DNA of 64,000 bases from Raineyella sp044508675 (GCA_044508675.1 JBIQHF010000004.1:179802-243801); one strand, 5' to 3'; shown: positions 9,483 through 18,579, counted from the stretch's first letter. Notes: generated by a model not told the origin, from the letters alone. Made by a program: numbers and translations.

Positions 9483-10646
9483 ATGACTGTTGGGCCCGCC
9501 ATCGATTCCCGGACCGCCAGCGCGGTCATCGACCTCGCCGCACTCCGCGCCAACATCGCCGCCGTCGCGGCCGTGGTGGCTCCGGCCGAGGTGATGATGG
9601 TGGTCAAGGCGGATGCGTACGGACACGGCATGTTCGCCTGCGCGGCGGCCGCGCGGGAGGCCGGCGCCGGCTGGCTCGGCGTCGCGGTCCCCGGAGAGGC
9701 ACTGGCGCTGCGCCGGGCAGGAGACACCGGGCGGATGTTCTGCTGGCTGTACGGCATCGACGAGGACCTGACCGCGTTGGTCGACGCCGACGTCGACGTC
9801 TCGGTGTCCAGCCCGGAGCAGGTCAACGCCGCCGTGACCGCCGCCGCGCACGCGGAGCGTACGGCCCGGATCCACCTCAAGATCGACACCGGCCTGTCCC
9901 GGAACGGCTGCACGCCCGACCTGTGGGGGGAACTGGTCGAGGCCGCACGGCAGGCCGAGCGCAGCGGAGCGGTCGAGGTCGTGGCCGTCTGGTCGCACTT
10001 CGCGTGCGCTGACGAGGTCGGCCACCCCGGCAACGCCGCCCAGCTGGAGGTCTTCGACCGTGCCGTGGAGCAGGCCCGGGCGGCCGGGCTGCAGGTGCCG
10101 ATGCGGCACATGGCGGCCTCGGCCGCAGCACTCAGCATCCCCCAGAGCCGCTACGAAATGGTCCGGATCGGCATCGCCGGCTACGGCATCGACCCGGCCG
10201 ACGGGAGCCTCGCCGCGGACGCCGGGGTGCCGCTGCTGCCGGTGATGACGGTGCGGTCCCAGCTGGTGCACCGCAAGCGCATCCTGGCCGGCACAGGCGT
10301 CTCGTACGGGTACCGCTGGCGGGCGCCGCAGGACACCGAGTTGGGCCTGGTCCCGCTGGGCTACGCCGACGGGATCCCGCGGCACGGTGCCGGCGAGGTG
10401 GAGCTGGCGGTCGGGGGACGTCGGGTCCGCCAGCGCGGCAGTGTCTGCATGGACCAGGTGGTCGTCGACCTGGGGCCGGAGGCGACCGACGAGATCGGCG
10501 ACGAGGTGGTGCTGTTCGGCGCGGACGAGCCCGGCGGTGCCGGTGTCGTCCCGACCGCCTCGGACTGGGCCCGGTGGTGCGGGACGATCGGCTACGAGAT
10601 CGTCACCCGGATCGGCGGCCGGGTCCCCCGGGTCCACCGGGGCTGA
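9483..10646 (+). CDS. alr: Alanine racemase
   Basis: This PLP enzyme of 387 residues supplies D-alanine for peptidoglycan. The PLP lysine sits in the motif MVVKADAYGHG near residue 42. The catalytic-base tyrosine lies in GYRWRAPQDT, after the segment GTGVSYGYRW. The segments SRNGC and MRHMAASAAAL, and the C-terminal substrate entrance region with a CGTIGYE motif, also fit. The ATG at 9483 aligns with the usual beginning of the family. It closes the glmS-acpS-nnr-alr cluster and converges with the glycosyltransferase gene. Confidence 0.97.
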   Translation: MTVGPAIDSRTASAVIDLAALRANIAAVAAVVAPAEVMMVVKADAYGHGMFACAAAAREAGAGWLGVAVPGEALALRRAGDTGRMFCWLYGIDEDLTALVDADVDVSVSSPEQVNAAVTAAAHAERTARIHLKIDTGLSRNGCTPDLWGELVEAARQAERSGAVEVVAVWSHFACADEVGHPGNAAQLEVFDRAVEQARAAGLQVPMRHMAASAAALSIPQSRYEMVRIGIAGYGIDPADGSLAADAGVPLLPVMTVRSQLVHRKRILAGTGVSYGYRWRAPQDTELGLVPLGYADGIPRHGAGEVELAVGGRRVRQRGSVCMDQVVVDLGPEATDEIGDEVVLFGADEPGGAGVVPTASDWARWCGTIGYEIVTRIGGRVPRVHRG

Positions 10647-10663
10647 CCCGCGGGCGAGTCCGC

Positions 10664-11794
10664 TCAGGCGTCGGCGCGGGTCCGGACGTCCTCGATGGCC
10701 TCGTCGTAGTGCCCCATCAGTTCCTCGCACAGGTTGCGCCACGTACGGTCCTCCACCGACTGGCGGGCCTCCCGGCTGAACGCCGCGCGCTTCCGGTCGT
10801 CCCCGACCAGGTCGCGGACGTGTCCGCGCATCGCGGCGAGGTCCCCGGGCGGGTACAGCCAGCCGGTGCGCGAGGAGTTGACGATGTCGATCGGACCGCC
10901 CTTGGCCGGGGCGATCACCGGCAGCCCGGATGCCATCGCCTCCTGCAGCGACTGGCCGAAGGTCTCCAGCTCGCCCGGGTGCACGAAGACGTCCATGCTC
11001 GCCATCACCCGCGGCAGGTCCTCGCCGGTCAGCTGGCCGGTGAAATGCGCGTTCGGCAGGAAGGCCTCCAGCTCACGGCGCTGTGGGCCGTCGCCGACCA
11101 GCACCAGCTTGGTGTCGGGAAGGTCGGCCAGCACCTGCAGGTCACCGACCTGCTTCTCGGGGGCGAGCCGGCCGACGCAGCCGATGATCTTCTCCCCGTT
11201 CGGGGCGACGGCGCGGTGCAACCGCTCGTCGCGCTTGGCCGGGTCGAACCGGACCGAGTCGACGCCCCGGGCCCACAGCCCGACCCGGGGGATGTTGTGG
11301 GCCAGCAGTTGGGTGCGGGCGTACGTGGACGGCGCGAGGGTCATCGTGGCGAGGGAGTGGATCTGGCGGACCCGCCACCACAGCAGGGACTCGGCGCCGG
11401 CGAACCCGTAGCGGGCGGCGTACGAGGGGACGTCGGTCTGGTAGATCGCCACGACCGGGATGCCGAGCCAGTTCGCGGCCAGGGCGGCGCGGTGGCCGAG
11501 TGCGATCGGTGCGGCCAGGTGCAGCACGTCGGGGTGGAAGTCCTCCAACAGCCGCTCCAGGCGCAGCTGGGTCGTGCTCGAGACGCGGACGTCGTGGTAG
11601 CCGGGCAGGCCGACGGCGGCCACCGGGATGACGGGGAAGCCGGCGTACTCCCGCGGTTCGCGACCGTGGCTGGCCGGGGCGATCACCATCGCCTGGTGCC
11701 CCTCGTCCCGGAGGTACTCCAACACCCGGAGGACCGAGTGGGTCACACCGTTGATCGCCGGGAGGAATGACTCCGTGAAGATCGCTACCCGCAC
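10664..11794 (-). CDS. Family 4 glycosyltransferase (GDP-mannose-dependent mannosyltransferase type)
   Basis: The 376-residue protein has the two-Rossmann GT-B fold of family GT4. The N-terminus (VAIFTESFLPAINGV) is the acceptor-side Gly-rich loop region. The C-terminal donor-binding domain has GRLAPEKQV and the EX7E motif ETFGQSLQE followed by AMASGLPV. This N-terminal pattern resembles actinobacterial MgtA/PimB-like mannosyltransferases acting on lipid-linked acceptors, so a role in cell-envelope glycolipid synthesis is likely but not proven. I chose GTG 11794, preceded by GAAAGGA about seven bases upstream. Longer in-frame extensions are Arg/Pro-rich and unlike the family. Confidence 0.85.
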   Translation of the reverse strand: MRVAIFTESFLPAINGVTHSVLRVLEYLRDEGHQAMVIAPASHGREPREYAGFPVIPVAAVGLPGYHDVRVSSTTQLRLERLLEDFHPDVLHLAAPIALGHRAALAANWLGIPVVAIYQTDVPSYAARYGFAGAESLLWWRVRQIHSLATMTLAPSTYARTQLLAHNIPRVGLWARGVDSVRFDPAKRDERLHRAVAPNGEKIIGCVGRLAPEKQVGDLQVLADLPDTKLVLVGDGPQRRELEAFLPNAHFTGQLTGEDLPRVMASMDVFVHPGELETFGQSLQEAMASGLPVIAPAKGGPIDIVNSSRTGWLYPPGDLAAMRGHVRDLVGDDRKRAAFSREARQSVEDRTWRNLCEELMGHYDEAIEDVRTRADA

Positions 11795-12006
11795 GCTTGT
11801 CCTTTCGTCGTACGTTTCGGCCATCCTGCGTGGGTCAGGTGGACGGAGGATGACCTCCGGCGACGGGTTGCCCAACACTGGGTGACCGTCGGGCGAACCG
11901 TTCCGTACTGATTCCAGTCTAGGTTGGCCGGCCGCCCGTCGAGCGAGGGCGTGCCGCGCCATGCCACGATCGACGGGCCTGATTTCGGCTCCGCGGCGGG
12001 GCGTTG

Positions 12007-12066
12007 TAGGATGAACTCCCCGGCTGCGCGGTGCAGTGCGGGACGAAAGCGCCCAGAGCTGGGCGC
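12007..12066 (+). promoter_or_regulatory. Helicase promoter -10 and leader hairpin
   Basis: The 393 bp between the two neighbouring genes contain a -10-like TAGGAT at 12007-12012. Downstream, at 12049-12066, is a perfect stem (GCGCCCA paired with TGGGCGC, four-base loop). The leader to the helicase start is about 170 nt. A structured leader could allow autoregulation or cold-responsive control, as known for other DEAD-box helicase genes, but no named RNA family is recognised. The rest of this gap shows nothing else I can support. Confidence 0.35.
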
Positions 12067-12187
12067 AAGGGCACGTCTTCCCCTCCCCGGACCAGCCGGG
12101 TGCGCTCCCCTCGAGGCGGGCGATCTCCGATCCTGAATGACGCGCCTGTCCAGGCGGACCAGTGCGTCCAGAAACGAGTCATCACCC

Positions 12188-14275
12188 GTGCCCTCCAACG
12201 AGCATGCCCCCAAGTCAACCGGCACCCGCAAGGCCAAGAGCTACAAGGCCGACGGCACCCCCAAGAAGCGCTGGACCGCGCAGGAGCGCTCCGCCCGCGG
12301 CCACGGCCCCCGTTCCCGCGGCGGCCAGCGGGGCGACGAGCGCCGATCCGAGCGTTCGTCCGACCGCGGACCGGAGGCGTACGCCGGTGACAGCCGCAGC
12401 TACGGCGAGGACCGTCGTCGGGCCGCGGCCGGGCGCCAGGACCGGCAGGACCGCCCGAACCGGCAGGACCGGCAGGATCGTCCGGCCTACGACAAGGGCC
12501 CGAAGAAGCCCTATGGCCGTTACGACCGCGATGACCGTCCGCGTGACGATCGCGATGACCGTCCGCGCAGCGACCGCAGTGACCGCGGATCCTCGTACGG
12601 CCGTTCGCGTGCCCCCCACGGGTCGCGCCCGACCTACGGCGGTGCCGCCCGAGGCACGTCCGGCTTCGGTCACGACACCTCTTACCAGGATCGCCCGAAG
12701 AAGAAGGCCTGGGGCCGCGATGTCGACCCCGAGTCCGACCCCCGCGCCCGCTACGACCGCTCCGACCGGCGCCGGTCGGAGCGACCCCGCTACGACCGTG
12801 ACGACCGCCCGCGTTACGTCCGTGAGGAGCGCCCGCGTGACGACCGTTCCCGCGACGCTCGTCCGCGCCGCGACTTCGACCGCCAGGATCGCGACTTCGA
12901 GCGCGAGGACGGTCCGCTCGACACGATGGAGTGGCAGGAGGCCGAGGACGTCCAGGTCGACGTTTCCACGGTGACCGGCGCCAACGGGTTCGCCCAGCTC
13001 GGTGTCCCGGCCGAACTCGTCGCCGTGCTCGAGCAGAAGGAGATCACCGATCCCTTCCCGATCCAGAAGGCGTCGATCCCGGACGCGCTGGCCGGCCACG
13101 ACGTGCTCGGCCGCGGCCGTACCGGCTCCGGCAAGACGCTTGGCTTCACCCTGCCGCTGCTCGCCCGGATCCACGAGACCGCCAAGGCCGACGGCACCAC
13201 CCGCAGGCCCCAGGCCGTCATCCTCGAACCGACTCGCGAGCTGGCCATGCAGGTCGCCGACGTGCTGTCCCCGCTGGCGCGGGCGCTCGGCATGCGTTCC
13301 CTGCTGGTCGCCGGCGGCATGTCGTACGATCCGCAGCGCCGGGCGCTGTCGCGTGGCGTCGACGTGATCGTCGCCACCCCCGGCCGCCTGATCGACCTGA
13401 TCGAGCAGGGTGCGGCCGACCTGTCCGACATTCGGGTCACCGTCCTCGACGAGGCCGACGAGATGGCCGACATGGGCTTCCTGCCCGAGGTCACCCGGAT
13501 CATGGACGAGACCCCCACCGACGGGCAGCGGCTCCTGTTCTCCGCCACCCTCGACAAGGGTGTCGACGGGCTGGTCAAGCGGTACATGCACGAGCCGAAG
13601 GTGCACGAGGTCGATTCCGGTCGTGCCACGGTCACCACGATGGAGCACCATCTGGTGCTGGTCCGACCCGAGCACAAGGCCACGGTCACCGCCGAGATCG
13701 CCAACCGGGACGGCAAGACGATCGTCTTCGCCCGGACGCAGAAGGGCGTCGACCGGATCGCCGGTGAGCTGCGGGACGCCGGCGTGATGGCCGGTGGCCT
13801 GCACGGTGGCCTGACCCAGGGGGCCCGCGCCCGGGTGATGGCGGCGTTCAAGGAGGGCACCGTCCCGGTGCTCGTCGCGACCGACGTCGCCGCCCGGGGT
13901 ATCCACGTGGACGATGTCAGCCTGGTCCTGCAGGTCGACCCGCCGGCCGACTCACGGGACTACACCCACCGCGCCGGGCGCACGGCCCGTGCCGGTTCCG
14001 ACGGTGTCGTGGTGTCGCTGCTGCTGCCGCACCAGCGCAAGCAGGGCCTGCGACTGGCCTACCAGGCCGGGGTCCAGGACAAGGCCCGCGAGGCCCGTCC
14101 GGACGAGGAGTGGCTGTACCGCGCGACCGGCGCCCGCAAGCCTGCCGCGGCCCCGATCGAGGACGCCGAGTACGAGGCGCTGATCGCCCCGAAGCAGCAG
14201 CGCCGCAGCGGTGGGCGCCGCCAGGGCGGAAACAGGAGCAACTACCACCAGGGCGGCCGCCGCTACCGCGGCTGA
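12188..14275 (+). CDS. DEAD-box ATP-dependent RNA helicase with long RG/RD-rich N-terminal tail
   Basis: The protein remodels RNA (ribosome assembly or mRNA turnover, by family knowledge). Residues about 1-250 are a low-complexity, Arg/Asp/Gly-rich disordered region with repeats of the type DRDDRPR and RQDRQDRP. The helicase core follows: Q motif FPIQKASIPDAL (about 285), Walker A RTGSGKT (about 305), DEAD box VLDEADEMADMGF (about 420), motif III SAT, and motif VI HRAGRTAR (about 592). I prefer GTG 12188 (695 residues) because this family often begins with (M/V)PSNEHAPKS. An ATG at 12137 would add 17 residues. Most DEAD helicases carry RG tails at the C-terminus, so the N-terminal location is less usual. 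Confidence 0.93.
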   Translation: MPSNEHAPKSTGTRKAKSYKADGTPKKRWTAQERSARGHGPRSRGGQRGDERRSERSSDRGPEAYAGDSRSYGEDRRRAAAGRQDRQDRPNRQDRQDRPAYDKGPKKPYGRYDRDDRPRDDRDDRPRSDRSDRGSSYGRSRAPHGSRPTYGGAARGTSGFGHDTSYQDRPKKKAWGRDVDPESDPRARYDRSDRRRSERPRYDRDDRPRYVREERPRDDRSRDARPRRDFDRQDRDFEREDGPLDTMEWQEAEDVQVDVSTVTGANGFAQLGVPAELVAVLEQKEITDPFPIQKASIPDALAGHDVLGRGRTGSGKTLGFTLPLLARIHETAKADGTTRRPQAVILEPTRELAMQVADVLSPLARALGMRSLLVAGGMSYDPQRRALSRGVDVIVATPGRLIDLIEQGAADLSDIRVTVLDEADEMADMGFLPEVTRIMDETPTDGQRLLFSATLDKGVDGLVKRYMHEPKVHEVDSGRATVTTMEHHLVLVRPEHKATVTAEIANRDGKTIVFARTQKGVDRIAGELRDAGVMAGGLHGGLTQGARARVMAAFKEGTVPVLVATDVAARGIHVDDVSLVLQVDPPADSRDYTHRAGRTARAGSDGVVVSLLLPHQRKQGLRLAYQAGVQDKAREARPDEEWLYRATGARKPAAAPIEDAEYEALIAPKQQRRSGGRRQGGNRSNYHQGGRRYRG

Positions 14276-14280
14276 CCACC

Positions 14281-14296
14281 GTCGCGGCAACGCGAC
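14281..14296 (+). terminator. Short GNRA-type hairpin after the helicase
   Basis: GTCGCG and CGCGAC form a six-base stem around a GCAA tetraloop, six bases after the helicase stop. There is no T-tract, so it may be a weak terminator or simply an mRNA-stabilising hairpin before the tsaE operon. Confidence 0.35.
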
Positions 14297-14333
14297 TAGC
14301 ATGGGTGGTCGGTCCCGCCCGAAGGAGTCCCGC

Positions 14334-15311
14334 ATGAGCGCTGAGGCCCAACTCGACCTCGCCCAGGCCACGGAGGATGACGCCTCCGCCCTGGTCGAGG
14401 TCATCCATGCCGCCTTCAGCGCGCGCCGGGCGGTCGGTGCGCCGCCCGCGGCCCTGGCCGAGACCGAGGAGTCGGTGACCCAGGCGCTGCAGGAGGGGTT
14501 CGGGATCATCGCCCGGGTCGACGGACGGCCCGCCGGGGCGGTCCTGGTCGGCGTCCACATCACCACCGAGACGCCCGGTCCCGCCGCGGTCGCGACCTGG
14601 CACCGGGTCAGCGTGCACCCGGACTTCCAACGGCACGGCATCGCCACCACCATGATCGAGACCGCCGAGGAACTGTCCGCCCTGCGTGGCTGCACGTACG
14701 CGGAGCTGAGCGTGCGGATCGAGTTCCCCGAGCTGCTGTCCTGGTGGCGCCGGCTCGGCTACGACGTGCTGTCCCGGGGTGACAAGCTGCTGCGGGTCGG
14801 CCGCGAACTGCCGGTGGCGTTCGAGGTCCCGACCGGCGACGACATGTTCCACCTCGGCGAGTGGATGGCCCGGGTCGTACGATCCGGCGACCTGGTCATC
14901 GCCTCGGGGGGACTGGGCGCCGGCAAGACCACCTTCACCCAGGGCCTGGGCGCCGGGATGGGCGTGGCCGGCCCGGTCGTGTCCCCGACGTTCGTGCTGT
15001 CCCGGGTGCACCCGACGGCCGACGGCGGCCCGACGCTGGTGCACGTCGACGCCTACCGGCTCGGCGACGGCGCCGAACTCGACGACATCGACCTCGACGA
15101 GTCCGCCGCCGACGCGGTGACCGTGGTCGAGTGGGGTGAGGGGGTCGCCGAGCAGTTGAACCCCGATCGCCTGCTGATGTCGATCGAGCGTTCCGGCGAG
15201 CCCGGCGACGAGACCCGCTACGTCTTCTTCCGCGGCCTCGGCAAGCGCTGGGAGCACCTGCACCGCCAGATCGAGGCCGCCGCACCGATCGGAGGGATCC
15301 GCCATGACTGA
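14334..15311 (+). CDS. tsaE: Fused GNAT acetyltransferase-TsaE ATPase (t6A synthesis)
   Basis: This 325-residue protein joins two domains. Residues about 1-155 are a GNAT N-acetyltransferase (WHRVSVHPDFQRHGIATTMIE is the acetyl-CoA-binding segment). Residues about 160-310 are TsaE, the P-loop ATPase that resets the TsaBD complex, with GGLGAGKTTFTQGLG as Walker A, SPTFVLSRVH, and HVDAYRL. Stand-alone TsaE is about 150 residues. The ATG at 14334 is preceded by GAAGGAG. It overlaps tsaB by eight bases, and the tsaE-tsaB-rimI-tsaD order confirms the role. The acetyl acceptor of the GNAT half is unknown. Confidence 0.92.
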   Translation: MSAEAQLDLAQATEDDASALVEVIHAAFSARRAVGAPPAALAETEESVTQALQEGFGIIARVDGRPAGAVLVGVHITTETPGPAAVATWHRVSVHPDFQRHGIATTMIETAEELSALRGCTYAELSVRIEFPELLSWWRRLGYDVLSRGDKLLRVGRELPVAFEVPTGDDMFHLGEWMARVVRSGDLVIASGGLGAGKTTFTQGLGAGMGVAGPVVSPTFVLSRVHPTADGGPTLVHVDAYRLGDGAELDDIDLDESAADAVTVVEWGEGVAEQLNPDRLLMSIERSGEPGDETRYVFFRGLGKRWEHLHRQIEAAAPIGGIRHD

Positions 15312-16002
15312 CACCCCGGCCACCGACCGCCCCCGGGTGGTGCTGGCGATCGACACCGCCACCGACATCTGTGTCGGGGTGGCCACCGGCGACACGGTGC
15401 TGGCCGCCCGCCGCGACGAGGACCGTCGGGCCCACGTCGAGCACCTCACCGCCCGGATCGGGGAGGCGCTCGCCGAGGCCGGCCTCGGGATCGGCGACGT
15501 CACCGACATCGTGGTCGGCTTGGGCCCCGGCCCGTACACCGGGCTGCGGGTCGGCATCGCCACCGCCGAGACCCTCGCCTGGGCCGGGAACACGCCGATC
15601 CACGGGGTCTGCAGCCTGGACGTGGTGGCGTACGAGCACGCACTCGCCGCGCAGCCGCAGGAGGAGTTCGTCGTCGCCTCCGATGCCCGTCGCAAGGAGC
15701 TGTACTGGGGCCTGTACGCCCCCGACGGCACCCGGATCGGCGCCCCGCACGTCTCGGCGCCGGAGGCGGTGCCTGACCGGGTCGTGATCGGCCCGGGCGC
15801 CGACCTGTACCCGGACGTGCACCGCGGCCGACCCGACCACGGCCCCCGGGCCATCGATCCGGGGCTGCTCGCCCGGGTCGGGCTGGATCTGCCGGACGCC
15901 GGCACCCAGCCGCTCTACCTGCGCCGGCCGGATGCGGTCGCACCGACCAGCCGCAAGTCGGCCCTGGTCAGCCACAAGCGACTCTCGATCGGCACGCCAT
16001 GA
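15304..16002 (+). CDS. tsaB: tRNA threonylcarbamoyladenosine synthesis scaffold TsaB
   Basis: TsaB is the inactive paralogue of TsaD that dimerises with it to form t6A at A37 of ANN-decoding tRNAs. The 232-residue protein has the ASKHA-fold N-terminus (LAIDTATDICVGVA) and the typical segments HVEHLTARI and GLGPGPYTGLRVGIATAETLAWA. Its C-terminal half is shorter than in TsaD and lacks the metal-binding histidines. The ATG overlaps the end of tsaE, and the stop overlaps the rimI start in an ATGA, so translation is coupled across the whole block. Confidence 0.95.
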   Translation: MTDTPATDRPRVVLAIDTATDICVGVATGDTVLAARRDEDRRAHVEHLTARIGEALAEAGLGIGDVTDIVVGLGPGPYTGLRVGIATAETLAWAGNTPIHGVCSLDVVAYEHALAAQPQEEFVVASDARRKELYWGLYAPDGTRIGAPHVSAPEAVPDRVVIGPGADLYPDVHRGRPDHGPRAIDPGLLARVGLDLPDAGTQPLYLRRPDAVAPTSRKSALVSHKRLSIGTP

Positions 16003-16502
16003 TCCTGCGCGCTGCCCGGACCGGGGACCTCCCGACGATCATGGAGCTGGAGCGGGCCGGTTTCGCCCCGAGCGAGCAGTGGAGCGAGAGCTCCTGGCGC
16101 GCCGAGCTCGACGGCGCCGACCGGGTCGTGCTCGTCGCCACCGAGCCCGCCGCCGGTGACGGTGAAGGACTGCTCGGCGTCGTCACCTACCAGGCCGGCC
16201 CCGACACCGCCGACCTGATGCGGATCGTCGTCGCCCCCTCCGCGCGTCGGCGCCGGGTCGGCCGCGCCCTGGTCCAGGCCGGCATGATGCAGCTCAACGG
16301 CCGGGTCGAGCAGGTGCTGCTCGAGGTCCGCCACGACAACGCGCCGGCGATCGCCCTCTACACCGGCTGCGGTTTCACCACCGTGGCCACCCGCCACGAC
16401 TACTACGGCACCGGCGCGCACGCCCTCGTGATGCGCGCCCCGGTCGAGACCGACCTGCCGCGGTTCATCCGCCCCCAGTCGAAGGGAACCCGTGATGACT
16501 GA
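15999..16502 (+). CDS. rimI: Ribosomal protein S18 alanine N-acetyltransferase RimI
   Basis: This 167-residue GNAT enzyme has the RimI pattern: ILRAARTGDLPTIMELE at the N-terminus, the acetyl-CoA pyrophosphate loop (VVAPSARRRRVGRALV) near residues 75-90, LLEVRHDNAPAIALYTGCGF, and a C-terminal ARHDYYG-type segment. RimI acetylates the N-terminal alanine of S18 in enterobacteria. In actinobacteria its position inside the t6A operon is nearly invariant and its substrate range may be wider. It overlaps both tsaB and tsaD. Confidence 0.92.
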   Translation: MILRAARTGDLPTIMELERAGFAPSEQWSESSWRAELDGADRVVLVATEPAAGDGEGLLGVVTYQAGPDTADLMRIVVAPSARRRRVGRALVQAGMMQLNGRVEQVLLEVRHDNAPAIALYTGCGFTTVATRHDYYGTGAHALVMRAPVETDLPRFIRPQSKGTRDD

Positions 16503-17586
16503 CCCGACCCCCGGTGCCCCGCTGGTCCTCGGCATCGAGTCGTCCTGCGACGAGACCGGTGTCGGCATCGTCCGCGGCACCGACCTGCTCGCCAACGAGG
16601 TCGCCTCCTCGGTCGACCAGCACGTACGCTTCGGCGGCGTGGTGCCCGAGGTGGCCTCCCGCGCCCACCTGCAGGCGATCGTGCCGGCGCTGGACCGCGC
16701 CTTCGAGCAGGCCGGCGTCGCCCCCGCCGACCTCGACGGGATCGCAGTCACCTCCGGGCCCGGCCTGATGGGCGCCCTGGTCGTCGGCATCTCCGCCGCC
16801 AAGGCCCTGGCCCTGGCCTGGGACAAGCCGCTCTACGGGGTCAACCACCTGGTCGGCCATGTCGCGGTCGACCTGCTGGAACACGGCCCGCTCGACCCGG
16901 ACAGCCCGACCATGGCGCTGCTGGTCTCCGGCGGCCACACCTCCCTGCTGCGGCTCGGCAACCTCGTCGACGACATCGAGGAGGTCGGGGCCACGATCGA
17001 CGATGCCGCCGGCGAAGCGTACGACAAGGTCGCCCGCGTGCTCGGCCTGTCCTACCCCGGCGGCCCCGCGATCGATCAGGCCGCCCAGCTCGGCGACCCG
17101 ACCGCGATCCGGTTCCCGCGCGGACTGACCGCCAAGCACGACCTGGCCAGGCACCGCTTCGACTTCTCCTTCTCCGGCCTGAAGACCGCGGTGTCCCGCT
17201 GGGTCGAGACCGCCCAGGTCGAGGGCCGCGAGGTGCCGGCCAACGACGTCGCCGCCTCCTTCCAGGAGGCTGTCGCCGACGTGCTCAGCGCCAAGGCGGT
17301 CGACGCCTGCGAGCACTTCGGCGCCGAGACGCTGCTGCTCGGCGGCGGCGTAGCGGCGAACTCCCGGCTGCGCGCCCTGCTGGAGGAGCGTACGGCCGCC
17401 GCGGGCATCACGCTGCGCCGCCCCCGGCCGGGCCTGTGCACCGACAACGGGGCGATGATCGCCGTGCTCGGCGCGCAGGTGATCGGCTCCGGTGCCGCCC
17501 CCTCGCCGGCCCTGCTCGGCGCGGACTCCGGCATGCCGGTCTCCCGGGCGTACGAGGCTGCCCCGACCACCGCCCTGACCGGGTAG
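16495..17586 (+). CDS. tsaD: tRNA N6-adenosine threonylcarbamoyltransferase TsaD
   Basis: TsaD is the catalytic subunit that transfers the threonylcarbamoyl group to A37. The protein has about 363 residues. Diagnostic features are GIESSCDETGVGIV at the N-terminus, the metal-binding EVASRAHLQAI, NHLVGHVA, LVSGGHTSL, the Lys-containing GEAYDKVARVLGL, and the C-terminal GGGVAANSRLRALL with the late aspartate segment LCTDNGAMIA. The ATG at 16495 has GAAGGGA seven bases upstream, and a GTG one codon earlier is possible. It is the last gene of the coupled block. groES, which often follows in actinobacteria, is absent here. Confidence 0.97.
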   Translation: MTDPTPGAPLVLGIESSCDETGVGIVRGTDLLANEVASSVDQHVRFGGVVPEVASRAHLQAIVPALDRAFEQAGVAPADLDGIAVTSGPGLMGALVVGISAAKALALAWDKPLYGVNHLVGHVAVDLLEHGPLDPDSPTMALLVSGGHTSLLRLGNLVDDIEEVGATIDDAAGEAYDKVARVLGLSYPGGPAIDQAAQLGDPTAIRFPRGLTAKHDLARHRFDFSFSGLKTAVSRWVETAQVEGREVPANDVAASFQEAVADVLSAKAVDACEHFGAETLLLGGGVAANSRLRALLEERTAAAGITLRRPRPGLCTDNGAMIAVLGAQVIGSGAAPSPALLGADSGMPVSRAYEAAPTTALTG

Positions 17587-17631
17587 AAGTAGACGGGGAC
17601 AACTCGGCCGGGTTCCTTCTCCCCGGTGGGG
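17582..17631. repeat. Dispersed imperfect palindrome, copy C (degenerate)
   Basis: The element starts GGTAGAAGT, has AACTCGG in the middle, then GGGTTCCTTCT and a final GGTGGGG. It matches, with changes, the better-preserved copies at 36195-36246 and 60947-61000. It begins inside the last codons of tsaD and fills the gap to the next gene. Confidence 0.45.
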
Positions 17632-17688
17632 CAATGGCGGCGCACGTACTCTGGACTGACCACCAGTCCCGATGCGGTGAGGTAGGAG

Positions 17689-18573
17689 ATGACGATCCGC
17701 TCGTGGTCGGTCAGCCACCGCGCTGACCGACCGGTCATCGATCCGCGGATGTCCGCGTTCAGCGGACCCACCCGCTTGGCGATCGTCCGCGTGCTGGCTC
17801 GGCTGAACCGGGCCGCCGTCGAGACCCAGGGCATCGTGCTCCCGCCGGGGCCGGGCACCGGTACGTACGGCCCGTACCCGACCGGCCGGCCGGCGGTGCT
17901 GCGCTTCGCCGCCCCGGTCCTGCACCGCCGGATCGGCCACCCGGTCCGGGTCACCCTGTTCGTGGACCGTGACCAACTGGTCGACGCCGACCTGCTGAGC
18001 TTCACGTACGACCTGCCGGCCTCGGTCACCGTTGATCCCGAGCCGTTGGCGCTGACCGTGGCGGACCTGCCGGACGGTCGGTTCAACTGGACCCTGGTGG
18101 GCAGTGAGGTCGGTGCGACCGGGACGATCGTGGCCGAGTGCCGACCGTGGCACGCGGCCGTGCAGGTCGAGTTCGTCGCCCACGTGCACCGCCATCCCCA
18201 TGGACCGGAGGACCCGGACGCACCGACCATTCCGTGGGACCAGGACAACTCGACGGACATGTTCGTCGGTGTCGAGCTGCGCCCGCTCGACAACGACCTG
18301 GACCGGGCCGTCTACAGCTCCGAGGAGCGACTGCTGCTGGTCAACACCGTCGCCCCGACCGTGCGGCTGCACATCGACGGGCGCGGCTACTTCCGGGACG
18401 ACGCACGGCTGTTCCTGGCCGAGCTGCTGCTCGACGCGATCACCGACGAGTTCGCGCTGCGCGAGGTGGAGCATACGCACTCGCCCGGCGACGCGGACGC
18501 CCTGCGCCGGGCCAAGCGGCGGCTCGTCCGCACCTACGGCGAGCAGATCCACCGGCTGATGCTGGGGCAGTGA
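17689..18573 (+). CDS. Conserved hypothetical protein
   Basis: This 294-residue soluble protein is of unknown function. It shows no signal peptide and no obvious membrane segment. The sequence is rich in beta-prone stretches (VRVTLFVDRDQLVDADLLSF, FVGVELRPLDNDL) with many acidic residues. It ends in a basic helical region (LRRAKRRLVRTYGEQIHRLM). The ATG has GAGG about six bases upstream. It lies about 100 bp after tsaD on the same strand, separated by a degenerate repeat, so co-transcription is uncertain. No catalytic motif was recognised. Confidence 0.7.
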   Translation: MTIRSWSVSHRADRPVIDPRMSAFSGPTRLAIVRVLARLNRAAVETQGIVLPPGPGTGTYGPYPTGRPAVLRFAAPVLHRRIGHPVRVTLFVDRDQLVDADLLSFTYDLPASVTVDPEPLALTVADLPDGRFNWTLVGSEVGATGTIVAECRPWHAAVQVEFVAHVHRHPHGPEDPDAPTIPWDQDNSTDMFVGVELRPLDNDLDRAVYSSEERLLLVNTVAPTVRLHIDGRGYFRDDARLFLAELLLDAITDEFALREVEHTHSPGDADALRRAKRRLVRTYGEQIHRLMLGQ

Positions 18574-18579
18574 GCCGGC

